NCBI RefSeq assembly: GCF_014208105.1
Contig: NZ_JACHMQ010000001.1
Location: forward strand, 4,650,001 to 4,714,000
Length of the DNA stretch: 64,000 nucleotides
Reading direction: 5' to 3'
From: Actinomadura coerulea
Lineage (GTDB): Bacteria > Actinomycetota > Actinomycetes > Streptosporangiales > Streptosporangiaceae
A program made the position numbers and the translations under genes. Shown here one piece after another: positions 44,421 to 52,340 of this stretch (the first letter of the stretch is position 1; every line of letters begins with the position of its first letter). Below the pieces are notes generated by a model. The model was not told the DNA's origin. It made no database searches and worked only from the letters and a program-made list of their open reading frames with translations.

Positions 44421-44456
44421 GGAGCGTGAGGCGAGTCGAGCGCCGAGGGGGCGCGC

Positions 44457-44512
44457 GGGGACAGGGGACACGGGGACAGAAGGCGACAGAAGGGCTTGTG
44501 TCGGCTTCTGTC
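44457..44512. repeat. Short repeats between rep and xis
   Basis: Three near-tandem GGGGACA copies (44457, 44464, 44472) are followed by direct GACAGAAG copies (44475, 44485) and an inverted CTTCTGTC (44505). The inverted part can form a terminator for the rep transcript; the direct repeats next to a replication gene also fit an origin. Both readings are inference. Confidence 0.4.
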
Positions 44513-44584
44513 ACCCCGTCCCGGCGTCCCGGTCGCCATGTCTGCGCTAGGCCGGTAACGGTTCGTGGCGGCGTACGAGGCGAG

Positions 44585-46564
44585 TCATCGGAAGTCCTCC
44601 GACAGGTCGGGGTGGGTCTCGTAAGTCGGTGAGGTGGGCCGTCCTCCCGTCCGTGTGCCGGGTATGTGGCGCGCCCAGCCGTGGGTTTGCAGGACGCGTA
44701 GGACCGGTTCGAGGTCGGCGACTTTGCGGGCGCGGTTCTTGAGCGGGCCGCGCATGAGGTCGCGGGCGGTGAACCGGGTGGTCTCGGTGCGGCGTGCCCA
44801 GTCCAGAACGGTGCGGGCATGGTTGACGGCAGGGTCGGCGCCGATGGCGTCATAGGCCGCTTGGGCGTGCGCGGTGAAGTACTCGCCGAGCTGGCAGGCT
44901 TCCCGGAACGTGGCGAGGTCGATCGGGCGCCCGTATCCGTCGCGCAAGTGCTTCGCCAGGTGAAGTAGGGCGGCGATGCGGACAACGGCGCCGACCAGCT
45001 TGCCGCCCCAATCAGTCATGTGGGCAAGGTCGCCGCTACCGGGGCGAAAACGGGGTTCGGTGGCCTCCAACAGGTCGATGACGGCCTCTTGAGCTTCGCT
45101 CGTGAACGTCAGGGCGACGGGCGTGCCGTCAGGGTCGCCGAACCTGCGCAACGACAGGACGAGATCGGTAAGCGTCCGCTCGTAGGCGTGGGCGGCGTGC
45201 GCGGGGATGGGGGCGGGCCGGGCGTTGCGGTGGCCGAGCATGGATTCCGGCATGGTGATCAGCAGGCGTCCGAGCAAGCCCTGTTCGCGGAATTCGGGGG
45301 TGTCGCCGAGCCCGGCCAGCACGCCGGGTTGGAGGCATACACCGATGGTCAGGGCAGCGGCGTCGATGCGCTCGGACGGGCGGCCCATGCGCTCGATGCG
45401 CATTTCCTCGCCGGCGTGCCCGGACAGGAAGACGCCGATGTCCGGGGAGCCGGAGTAGCGGCCTCCGGCGATCGAGAACAGCTTGCCGCCCTCGGGCGCC
45501 ATGACGGCGTATCGGCCGTTCTGTTCGGCCAGTCGTGAGGTGACCTTCTCAACGGTCGAGTCGTTCCCGCCGAACAGCGCGGGCTCGGCGGGGACTGTGG
45601 CGTTGTCGAGAGCCATGCGCGCGGCGGACGCGTCGGCGCGCCGGTCGAGACTGTCCGGGTGGTCGGTGGCGGCCTTCTCCGACCGCTCGGCCTCGGCCTC
45701 GGCGACCTTGCGGGCAATGGTCGCCTCGGCGATGAGCGGCGCGGCCAGGTCGGTCAAGATGCCCTCGGCGGCCCGGATGGGGCCGGTCATGGCCTTGTAG
45801 ACCTCGGACTTCCGGTTGCCGGGCGGCAGCACCATGACCAGGAACAGGTTCACCGGCTCGGACCAGGCCCCGGCGCTCACCGTCACGTTGCCGGCGGCGG
45901 CCACGGCGAGCGCGGCCAGGGCGAGACACCCGGCCAGATCTACCGGTGTCTGGGTGACGTCGGCGACGCCGGCGGCGTACTCTGCGGCCCAGTCCGGCAG
46001 GCACCAAATGGGGAACGTCGGCAGGTCGGGTGCGGTCGAGAGCGGCGTTGGGTCGGGCCAGCCGCGCCGGTCGGCGCCGGTCACGGCGGCGACCTCGGCG
46101 GCCACTTGCGCCCGCAGCTCGGCGGCGTCGCCCTCGGCGACGGTGGCGAGCTGGACGAGTCGAGTACCGGTCTCGGCGACGGTGCGGGCGTATGCCAGGT
46201 CCCGAACCATGTGGGCCCAGTAGACGGCGTTCGCCGCGGTCGGGACACGGCTGATCAGCGTGTGGAGGTACGGGCCACCGCCGAGCTTGGCCAACTGGCG
46301 GGCGCCGATGTGCGCACCGACCGAGAGCGGGTCGGCGGGCGCGCCACGGTCGGCCAGCTCGCACACCGCGTCCCAGATCTGAGCGTGCGCGGGCCGGTAG
46401 AAGTCGGTGCCGTCCAGCAGTGGCCGGACCTCGGCGAGCGCGACGGGCGAGAGCATGACGGCGCCGAGGACGCATTGCTCGGCTTCGATGCTGTGCGGCG
46501 TCGCGTCAAGGTCAGCGCCAGCGGGCGCGCTGTCTACCACGCGCAACGATGCGGGCTTGGTCAT
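44585..46564 (-). CDS. DnaB-N / DUF3987 replication-type protein
   Basis: A 659-residue protein. Residues 20-125 form a DnaB-like N-terminal domain (PHSIEAEQCVLGAVMLSP), and from about 190 a DUF3987 (YfjI-like) ATPase-related domain begins with FPIWCLPDWAAEYA, a degenerate P-loop VLPPGNRKSEVYKAM and MAPEGGKLFSIAGG. A C-terminal winged helix is likely (LKNRARKVADLEPVLRVLQ). ATG at 46564 overlaps the zinc-ribbon gene stop by ATGA. It takes the replication position of the element, though no classical RepSA or Prim-Pol motif is visible. Confidence 0.82.
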   Translation of the reverse strand: MTKPASLRVVDSAPAGADLDATPHSIEAEQCVLGAVMLSPVALAEVRPLLDGTDFYRPAHAQIWDAVCELADRGAPADPLSVGAHIGARQLAKLGGGPYLHTLISRVPTAANAVYWAHMVRDLAYARTVAETGTRLVQLATVAEGDAAELRAQVAAEVAAVTGADRRGWPDPTPLSTAPDLPTFPIWCLPDWAAEYAAGVADVTQTPVDLAGCLALAALAVAAAGNVTVSAGAWSEPVNLFLVMVLPPGNRKSEVYKAMTGPIRAAEGILTDLAAPLIAEATIARKVAEAEAERSEKAATDHPDSLDRRADASAARMALDNATVPAEPALFGGNDSTVEKVTSRLAEQNGRYAVMAPEGGKLFSIAGGRYSGSPDIGVFLSGHAGEEMRIERMGRPSERIDAAALTIGVCLQPGVLAGLGDTPEFREQGLLGRLLITMPESMLGHRNARPAPIPAHAAHAYERTLTDLVLSLRRFGDPDGTPVALTFTSEAQEAVIDLLEATEPRFRPGSGDLAHMTDWGGKLVGAVVRIAALLHLAKHLRDGYGRPIDLATFREACQLGEYFTAHAQAAYDAIGADPAVNHARTVLDWARRTETTRFTARDLMRGPLKNRARKVADLEPVLRVLQTHGWARHIPGTRTGGRPTSPTYETHPDLSEDFR

Positions 46565-46917
46565 GCGGCGTCCTCGGTGAAGATGATCAGGCCCTCGGGG
46601 GTCAGGACGAACTCGTGTCCGTGCTCGCAGAGCCACAGGTCGCCCGGGGTCTCGGGTGCGAGCGCGGCCCAGCAGGTGACGACGGTGCGGCAGTGCGGGC
46701 AGTCGGGGCCGTCCAGCACGGGCCAGTGGGTGACGGGGATGAACCAGTCGGTGGGGCAGGTGCGGCAGCGCCACACGTTGACCTCGTCGCCCTCGGCGAA
46801 CGTGGCGGGGCCGATCCATGCCACGTCGGCGGAGCGGCGGCAGGTGGGGCAGTCGGGGGCGGCCAGCACGGGCCATTGCTCGACGGGCGGGAACGGGACT
46901 TGGTTCGGTGTCATCAT
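46561..46917 (-). CDS. Zinc-ribbon protein coupled to the replication gene
   Basis: A 118-residue protein with repeated Cys pairs: DCPTCRR, CRTCPTDW, DCPHCRT and a final LCEHGHEF, together able to bind two zinc ions in two ribbon modules with the shared context WPVLxxPDCP. That internal duplication is clear. AAGGAGGT lies six bases before the ATG. The stop overlaps the replication gene start. Copy 2 of the hairpin element is 35 bp upstream. Function unknown; nucleic-acid or protein contact in replication is likely. Confidence 0.75.
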   Translation of the reverse strand: MMTPNQVPFPPVEQWPVLAAPDCPTCRRSADVAWIGPATFAEGDEVNVWRCRTCPTDWFIPVTHWPVLDGPDCPHCRTVVTCWAALAPETPGDLWLCEHGHEFVLTPEGLIIFTEDAA

Positions 46918-46951
46918 GGAGTGACCTCCTTCTAGGGGCCCTGGCGGTTCC

Positions 46952-47012
46952 GTGATCGGTTGGAGGTGCGGCCCTCGGCGGCGTGCTTGGTGGCTTGTGC
47001 GCCGAGGGCCGC
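46952..47012 (-). promoter_or_regulatory. Conserved hairpin element, copy 2 (upstream of zinc-ribbon/rep)
   Basis: Box GTGATCGGTTGGA (46952-46964), arms GCGGCCCTCGGCG / CGCCGAGGGCCGC (46968-46980, 47000-47012; perfect 13 bp) and a 19-nt loop GCGTGCTTGGTGGCTTGTG. The arms differ from copy 3 while staying complementary, and the loop is nearly unchanged. Confidence 0.72.
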
Positions 47013-47034
47013 TTTGCCTCCTGATGCGGGCGGT

Positions 47035-47161
47035 GTTGCACCTGGCGTTGCGGGCGGGCGGGGGTTTGGGGGTTGGTTGCCTGCTCGGCGGGGGTGCAAC
47101 GCGGGTGTTGCGGCCCTGTTTTGCAGGGGTGTTGCACCTCCCGCGTTGCACCCGTTGCACC
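47035..47161. repeat. GTTGCACC octamer cluster, candidate clt transfer locus
   Basis: GTTGCACC occurs at 47035, 47131, 47145 and 47154, and inverted (GGTGCAAC) at 47093. Degenerate GTTGCGGG, GTTGCCTG and GTTGCGGC copies lie between. The cluster begins 62 bp beyond the TraB stop. Streptomyces TraB proteins bind clusters of plasmid-specific 8-bp repeats (clt) that commonly lie next to traB, so this is a strong candidate. A replication origin is the alternative. Confidence 0.6.
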
Positions 47162-47222
47162 ATGATCAACTTCGCGTGTCGCGCTGCCTGCGCGCAGCCG
47201 TGCGGGTGCGCGTGCGCGCGGA

Positions 47223-49217
47223 TCAGGCGGCGTCGGAGACGGCGAGCAGCAGGTGGCGTTGGGCCTCGTCGTCGTAGCCGAGCACGCCCTGTTCGCGTAG
47301 GCGGCGGATCTGGTTCTGTGCCCACTGGCGGGACAGGCCGGCGCCGGTCCACACCTCGGACAGGTCGGCGGTGGTGAAGTCCTCGCGGCCTTCTTCGGCC
47401 CATGCGGCGATGCGGTCCCGTAGCGCCTGGCGCGCCTCGGCGGCGGTCATGGTCGGTTCGGGCCGGGTGAATTCCCATTCCTCGTCGTCGGGGTCGTCCT
47501 CGATGGGGTCGTCGATGTCGGCGGTCATGGTCGGGTCGGGGTCCTCGGTGGTCAGGTCGTCGGCAGCCGACCAACCTCCGTCCGCGTCCTCCTCGGCGTC
47601 GTCCGTGGGGCCGGGCTCGCCGACCGGACGGGCGCCCGTGGCAACGGTGGCGTGGGCGGTGATAGCGGCGGTGAACTCGTCCACGGACTTGCTCCCGGCG
47701 GGCCACTGGGCCGCGTGGGCGGCTATGGCGGCGGTGTCCGGCTTCCCGCTGGCGTCGAGCCATGCGAAGGTGCGCAGCGGCATCGCGATGCGCTCGATGG
47801 GGATACCGGGCGCGTCGAGGTAAGCCATGCCGGGCTGAGAGGACCCCCACAGTTCCGGGCGGGCCCCGGCGTCTTCCTGGGCTTCGGAGAGGCCGAACGC
47901 GGCGTCATGGGAGTTGGCGACGCCAAAGCACATGTTCGCCAGCTGGCCGCGGGCGATGGTGGGCATCTGCGTCCAGTCCGACCGCTGCAAGCTCATGACG
48001 ATGGTTCCGCCGGCGGACCGGACGGCCTTGAGCAGCCGGAGGAAGGTCTCCATGCCCTTGTCGCCGAGGGCGTCGCCGATGTCGGGGAACTCCTCCAGCC
48101 ACAGCACCCAGTAGGCCAGCCCGCACCCGGGCTCCCAGTTGACGTATCCGCGCGCCGAGAGCCAGTCGGTACGGGGCTTGAGCTGCGCTTCGACGTCGTT
48201 GATCAGGGAGCGCACGCCTTGCTTGGTGGTCTCGAAGCGGTGCAGGGCGGGGCGGAGCGGGCCGAGGGTCTGCTCTCCCTTGGTGATGTCGGCGGCGAAC
48301 ACGGCCACGTCATGCCGGGTGATGATCTCGGCGAGGTAGTCCCACGCTCCGCCGATGGACTTGCCGGATCCGGTCTTGCCCATGAACTGGCGGTGGCTGC
48401 CGGGGATGGTGTCGGCGACGTCGTCGCCGTCCTGCCACACCCCAGGGCGGACCGGTTCGGCGATGGACGCGCCGGGCCGGGACGGTCCTGGCCACGGGAT
48501 CGGGGCGCGCATGATGCGCGGGTCGGACAGGGTGACTTTGGCGCGGTCGGCGCGGTCGGTGTCGGCGGCCACCGACAGAGTGCCGGGCGGCAGGCCCATG
48601 GCGCCCTCGATGTGCTCGGTCTTCTTCTGCACGTCGCCCACGGTCTTCTGCCCGGCGGGCAGCGCCATGGCGGCCTCGATCTTGCGTTCACCGGCCTTGA
48701 CGGTGGCCATACGCGCCCCGTCCAGGCCGGTGCTTTCCTTGCCCTGGTCGAACAGGAACGCCAGCGGATCGGTGACACCCGACAGGCCGACCTTGGCCCG
48801 GATCACGGTCCGGATGTTCCACCCAGTGCAGACGGTCACGCCACCGGCCAGGAAGAACCAGGTCACCACCGGTTGGCCGATCCCGGCGACCGAGCATGAG
48901 GTGACCCACATCCCGGTCGCGAACGTGGTCACGGTGGCCGAGCCGCGGCCGAGCATGCCGCGAGTATGGGAGACCAGCCACGTCACTCCCGACAGGACCC
49001 CCGTCCCGAGAGTGAGGCCGATAGCCGACCATGCGGCGCCGGGGCCGGTGCCCCAAAGGGTGTGGGCAGCGTGCCCGATCCCGGCGACGACCGGCCAGAC
49101 CAGCCACGGCGGCGCGAGCGTGGCGAGCTTGGAGGCTTGGGCGGCCTTGAACCGGTCCCACGAGGCGTCGTCCACGGTGGCCAGGTGCGTGCTCTTGAGC
49201 GTGTTCTTGGCAGGCAT
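47223..49217 (-). CDS. TraB-like FtsK/SpoIIIE DNA translocase
   Basis: A 664-residue conjugative translocase that would pump double-stranded DNA between mycelial cells. Residues 35-145 hold three or four transmembrane helices. The P-loop is FMGKTGSGKSIGGAW near residue 288, the Walker B region is YWVLWLEEFPDIG, and sensor-like GGTIVMSLQRSDW follows. After an acidic linker, the C-terminal 70 residues (EDFTTADLSEVWTGAGLSRQ, then IRRLREQGVLGY) form a winged helix, the expected repeat-recognition part. Upstream small genes overlap it. Confidence 0.9.
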   Translation of the reverse strand: MPAKNTLKSTHLATVDDASWDRFKAAQASKLATLAPPWLVWPVVAGIGHAAHTLWGTGPGAAWSAIGLTLGTGVLSGVTWLVSHTRGMLGRGSATVTTFATGMWVTSCSVAGIGQPVVTWFFLAGGVTVCTGWNIRTVIRAKVGLSGVTDPLAFLFDQGKESTGLDGARMATVKAGERKIEAAMALPAGQKTVGDVQKKTEHIEGAMGLPPGTLSVAADTDRADRAKVTLSDPRIMRAPIPWPGPSRPGASIAEPVRPGVWQDGDDVADTIPGSHRQFMGKTGSGKSIGGAWDYLAEIITRHDVAVFAADITKGEQTLGPLRPALHRFETTKQGVRSLINDVEAQLKPRTDWLSARGYVNWEPGCGLAYWVLWLEEFPDIGDALGDKGMETFLRLLKAVRSAGGTIVMSLQRSDWTQMPTIARGQLANMCFGVANSHDAAFGLSEAQEDAGARPELWGSSQPGMAYLDAPGIPIERIAMPLRTFAWLDASGKPDTAAIAAHAAQWPAGSKSVDEFTAAITAHATVATGARPVGEPGPTDDAEEDADGGWSAADDLTTEDPDPTMTADIDDPIEDDPDDEEWEFTRPEPTMTAAEARQALRDRIAAWAEEGREDFTTADLSEVWTGAGLSRQWAQNQIRRLREQGVLGYDDEAQRHLLLAVSDAA

Positions 49218-49579
49218 CAGGCCTCGTCCTTGAAGTCGAACTTGGGCTTGCGCTTGGGCGGGTTGAGGATGTCGGCGAACTCGGTGCGGAACTGGTTGTG
49301 GAACTTCACCGCTTCCACCGCGGCGCCCTTGGCGTGCTCGGACGCGCGCCGCAGCCGGTTGCGCACCCGGCGGGCGCGCATCTTGACGTCCACCCCGAAC
49401 AGGGCCGGGTGCCCCTTCTGGGAAGCCACCAGGGCGCCGTAGACCTCGTCGGCGGCCATCTCGAACTCCATGGACAGGTCCCGGCAGATCGACCGGGACG
49501 CCTGGCTGTAGGCGGTGATCGACTTGGCCCCGGTGAACTCGATGTTCGAGAGCTCCGGAATGCGCTTGTTGCCGCTCAC
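49217..49579 (-). CDS. Conjugal transfer-associated hypothetical protein
   Basis: A 120-residue basic soluble protein, N-terminus SGNKRIPELSNIEFTGAKS and a charged C-terminus KRKPKFDFKDEA. Predicted helical with no membrane segment. GTG at 49579 overlaps the preceding gene by GTGA, and its stop touches the translocase ATG. Small proteins in this position are part of AICE transfer operons; the exact role is unknown. Confidence 0.72.
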   Translation of the reverse strand: MSGNKRIPELSNIEFTGAKSITAYSQASRSICRDLSMEFEMAADEVYGALVASQKGHPALFGVDVKMRARRVRNRLRRASEHAKGAAVEAVKFHNQFRTEFADILNPPKRKPKFDFKDEA

Positions 49580-49872
49580 TGGCGGCCCTCCTTCACGGGC
49601 TCGGCGTGCGATTCGGTGTCGGGGTCGGCGGTGTCCTCGATGACCTCGGCGTCGATGGCGCCGGCGCGTCCGGCGCGGTACTCGTCGGCGATCAGGTGGC
49701 CCAGACGGGTCGCCGAGGCCGGGGGCGAGCCGAGGGCGGCCGAGACGAGTGCGGCCACGGCACCGGCCAGCAGCCGGGCCACGGCCCACAGGCCGCGCAG
49801 GACGGCGTACAGGGCGGCCAGCGTGGCGCCGGTCCGGGCGCGGTTCGGGCGGGGCGGGTAGTCCAGCGTCAT
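49576..49872 (-). CDS. Small membrane protein of the transfer operon
   Basis: A 98-residue protein with one or two transmembrane helices (LWAVARLLAGAVAALVSAAL) and an acidic C-terminal tail. ATG at 49872 overlaps the upstream gene stop by ATGA. It fits the Spd (plasmid spreading) class of small membrane proteins by topology and place, not by clear sequence similarity. Confidence 0.7.
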   Translation of the reverse strand: MTLDYPPRPNRARTGATLAALYAVLRGLWAVARLLAGAVAALVSAALGSPPASATRLGHLIADEYRAGRAGAIDAEVIEDTADPDTESHAEPVKEGRQ

Positions 49873-50150
49873 CGCCGCGGCCTCCACGTCGGCAGGGGCC
49901 GCAGGTGCGGCAGCCGCTTGACGGCCACCAGCACCCCAAGAGCGAACGCGAACACCAGCACCCCGGCGGCCGCCGCGGTTCCGGTCGGCAGTTGCGCCAG
50001 ATGCAGGGCGAACAGGTACACCGCGCCACCGGTCGAACCGGCCAGCATGAACCGGTCAGCGAACGCCAGCCGGTAGCCCGGACGCGTCCGGCGGGTACGG
50101 GCGCCGGTCCTGCCGCTGTGGGGGCGAGTCGTGCGAGTGCGGGTCGTCAT
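49869..50150 (-). CDS. Small Spd-like membrane protein
   Basis: A 93-residue protein with a highly basic N-terminus and two transmembrane helices (GGAVYLFALHLAQLP and GVLVFAFALGVLVAV). AAGGAGGTT sits six bases before the ATG. It lies between the DUF2637 gene and the 98-residue gene. Spread-type function is inferred from context. Confidence 0.72.
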   Translation of the reverse strand: MTTRTRTTRPHSGRTGARTRRTRPGYRLAFADRFMLAGSTGGAVYLFALHLAQLPTGTAAAAGVLVFAFALGVLVAVKRLPHLRPLPTWRPRR

Positions 50151-50166
50151 GACAGAACCTCCTTGG

Positions 50167-51330
50167 TCAGGTGGTGGGAACGGCGCCCGGCTGGCCGTCG
50201 TGGACGGCGCGCAGCTCTTGGTAGCGGCCGGAGACCCAGCCGACAGACCAGCCGCACCGCTCGGCGGCGTTGCGGACCGACAGGCCAGCCTCGAAGGCCG
50301 CGGTCACGACCTGGCGGGCTTCGGCCTCGGGCAGCTTGTCGGAGACCGGACCGGCCGCCAGCAACGCGCGGCGTTCACGCTCGGCGCGCTCGGCGCGCTG
50401 CCGCTCGGCCTCACGGCGGGCGTGTTCACGCTCGCGTTCACGCCGCTCGGCTTCCATCTCGGCCTGCTGACGTTCGCGCTCGGCGCGCTCACGTTCTTGC
50501 GCGGCGCGTTCACGCGCGGCCTGCCGTTCACGCTCGGCGGCTCGGGTGCGCTCGCGCTCCTCACGCTCCAGCCGCTCGCGGCGTTCGGTCTCCTGCCGCG
50601 CCATGGCCGCCTCGTGCTCGCGTTGCTCACGGATCAGCCGCGCCTGATACTCGCGTTCCTCGCGGGCCTGCTGCCGCTCGGCCTCGGCCCGCTCGGCGGC
50701 GGCCCGCTCGCGGGCGGCCAGCGCGGCGCGCTGCCGGGCCTGCTCGGCCGTCAGGGCGGCGGTGATAGCCCGGCGGTAGGCAAGCCCGGTCTCGGCCGTC
50801 ACGATCAACAGGAGCGGCGCCACGGCATGCACCGCCACCCCGACCTTGTCTTTCTCCAGCGCCGAGTCGGCAACGTTGAGGGACAAGGTCATGGCGCCGG
50901 TCATCCACCGCAGCACGGTCGGCCATCGGCCGCCATGGTGGCCCAGACGGGCAAGCACCGAATCCAGCCGAACCACGATCACCACGGCGGCGTCCACCAC
51001 CAGCGGCAGAATGGGCGCCGTCCAGTCCCACCGGTCCGCAGTGTGCCGCGCCATCAGCGGAGTGACCGTCAGGACCGAGTACAGCATCGCGCCGAACACG
51101 ATCAACCATGTGCCGACCGCCAGCGCCCGCTCGGCTGAACGGATCTGAGCACTGTTCATCGGACCGTTCACCGAGCCCACCGGACCGGCGTCCCCCGTGA
51201 ACACTCCAGTGTCCTGCGGTGAACGCTTCCCGGTGGCCTCGGTCCGGGTGTTCACGGGCGAGGTACTCCTCGGCGCCGTGAACGTTTCCGCCGTGCCGAG
51301 AGACGCACGGGTGTCGTCGAGCATGGTCAT
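50167..51330 (-). CDS. DUF2637 / SpdB-like membrane protein with coiled coil
   Basis: A 387-residue protein. Residues 65-185 form a DUF2637 membrane domain of four helices (WLIVFGAMLYSVLTV to VAPLLLIVTAETG). A long, uninterrupted Arg/Glu/Ala coiled coil of about 130 residues follows, then a C-terminal helix-turn-helix-like part (FEAGLSVRNAAERCGWSVGW). The family is linked to intramycelial plasmid spreading. Overlaps its upstream neighbour by ATGA. Confidence 0.84.
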   Translation of the reverse strand: MTMLDDTRASLGTAETFTAPRSTSPVNTRTEATGKRSPQDTGVFTGDAGPVGSVNGPMNSAQIRSAERALAVGTWLIVFGAMLYSVLTVTPLMARHTADRWDWTAPILPLVVDAAVVIVVRLDSVLARLGHHGGRWPTVLRWMTGAMTLSLNVADSALEKDKVGVAVHAVAPLLLIVTAETGLAYRRAITAALTAEQARQRAALAARERAAAERAEAERQQAREEREYQARLIREQREHEAAMARQETERRERLEREERERTRAAERERQAARERAAQERERAERERQQAEMEAERREREREHARREAERQRAERAERERRALLAAGPVSDKLPEAEARQVVTAAFEAGLSVRNAAERCGWSVGWVSGRYQELRAVHDGQPGAVPTT

Positions 51331-51770
51331 CTCCGACGCCTCCCGTCCTCGGGGTCGGCGGGGAGGCGGAGGCCGAGGGGCGACAGTGCGGCGTGCGCGA
51401 ACCGAAGCGCGTCGTCAAGGTCGCTAGCCACATGGGCGCATGTGGCCAGCGCCTCAAGGGCCTGATCCACCGCGGCGTCGGTGTCGTCGGCGAACAGGCC
51501 GTGCGAAACGGTGATCTCCTGCGTGGTGTCGAGGTCGGCGAGCCGATCGGCGAGCTGGCCGAAGAGCTGGCCCATACCGGCGGTCGCGGCCTGCAGGCGG
51601 CCGATGACGTCGTAGGAGGTGGACGGATACGGCATGCCGTCCGGCGCGTTCTGCGCGAACGTGGCGTAGTTGAGCACCCGCACCGCTTCCGCGATCGCGG
51701 AGGCGACACGGAGCGTGTACTCACTGGAGTGACCCTTGGCCGGGTTCGGCTCCAAGGTGATCGGGTCCAT
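51327..51770 (-). CDS. Hypothetical protein of the transfer operon
   Basis: A 147-residue, mostly helical soluble protein starting MDPITLEPNPAKGHSSEYT. No known domain is recognised. ATG at 51770 overlaps the WhiB stop by one base, and the stop overlaps the DUF2637 gene by ATGA, so it belongs to the same operon. Homologous small genes are common in AICEs next to whiB. Confidence 0.72.
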   Translation of the reverse strand: MDPITLEPNPAKGHSSEYTLRVASAIAEAVRVLNYATFAQNAPDGMPYPSTSYDVIGRLQAATAGMGQLFGQLADRLADLDTTQEITVSHGLFADDTDAAVDQALEALATCAHVASDLDDALRFAHAALSPLGLRLPADPEDGRRRR

Positions 51771-52069
51771 CAGGCGACCTCGTCGAGGTCGAGGGCGAAC
51801 AGCGCGGCCAGCTCCGTGGCGGTGAAGCCCGCCCACACGCCGCGCTCCGGTCGGATTCGCACCGCCAGCTCGAAGCAGGCACCGCGCAGCGGGCAGGACT
51901 CGCAGACCTCGGCGGCCACGAGCTCACGCGCCGCACGCTCCTCCGGCGACTCCTGGCCGTCGGGACCGATGTGCAAGTCGGGGTCGAAATGGCACTGTGC
52001 GCCCTCGATCGGCTCGCCGCGCAGGTCGATGGCGGACAGCGCCGAAACGGCGGTCAGGGGTCGGGACAC
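51770..52069 (-). CDS. WhiB family transcriptional regulator
   Basis: A 99-residue WhiB-like iron-sulphur protein. The four cluster cysteines are in GAQCHFD, CESC (two) and GACFEL, followed by the beta-turn RGVWAGFTATE. GTG at 52069 has AAGGAG eight bases upstream. It heads the transfer operon, 20 bp downstream of hairpin copy 3, and probably acts as the element's activator or partner of a sigma factor. Confidence 0.88.
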   Translation of the reverse strand: MSRPLTAVSALSAIDLRGEPIEGAQCHFDPDLHIGPDGQESPEERAARELVAAEVCESCPLRGACFELAVRIRPERGVWAGFTATELAALFALDLDEVA

Positions 52070-52088
52070 GGGGCAGCTCCTTGACTCG

Positions 52089-52145
52089 GTGATCGGTTGG
52101 AAGCGCGGTCCCGGTGGCGTGCTTGGTGGCGTGTGCACCGGGACC
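52089..52145 (-). promoter_or_regulatory. Conserved hairpin element, copy 3 (upstream of whiB)
   Basis: Box GTGATCGGTTGGA (52089-52101), arms GGTCCCGGTG / CACCGGGACC (52107-52116, 52136-52145; perfect 10 bp) and a 19-nt loop GCGTGCTTGGTGGCGTGTG. Confidence 0.7.
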
Positions 52146-52172
52146 GGCTTCGAGTGGCGGACGGGCACTTGC

Positions 52173-52319
52173 TCAGCCCAGGGCGTTGGCGAAGCGGGAC
52201 ACGGCGTCGAAGAAGCCGGTCACGAAGCCCGCGGCCTTCTCGGGGTTCTGGAAGACGAAGACCGCCAGAACCAGCGCGCTGACCCACTGGCCGACCTTGC
52301 TCGACTTGTCCGGGAACAT
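52173..52319 (-). CDS. 48-residue membrane protein, early gene of the element
   Basis: A very short protein with one transmembrane helix (VGQWVSALVLAVFVFQNP) and an amphipathic C-terminus (FVTGFFDAVSRFANALG). GAGGAGG precedes the ATG by seven bases, so translation is likely. It is divergent from the GntR repressor, and the operator palindrome at 52341-52360 overlaps its promoter region. It may be the first gene of the repressor-controlled transfer transcript. Confidence 0.65.
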   Translation of the reverse strand: MFPDKSSKVGQWVSALVLAVFVFQNPEKAAGFVTGFFDAVSRFANALG

Positions 52320-52340
52320 CCGACGCCTCCTCAGCGTTGT

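Noticed and set aside
46565..47137. Long upstream extension of the replication-type reading frame
   Set aside because: The extra residues are antisense/out-of-frame translation of the zinc-ribbon gene and hairpin copy 2; the ATG at 46564 overlaps the zinc-ribbon stop by ATGA and begins the DnaB-N domain.
52070..52168. N-terminal extension of the WhiB protein (reading HTPPSTPPGPRFQPITE)
   Set aside because: This is the hairpin element translated. The equivalent stretches in copies 1 and 2 are in different frames, so conservation is at DNA or RNA level, and GTG 52069 has its own ribosome site.
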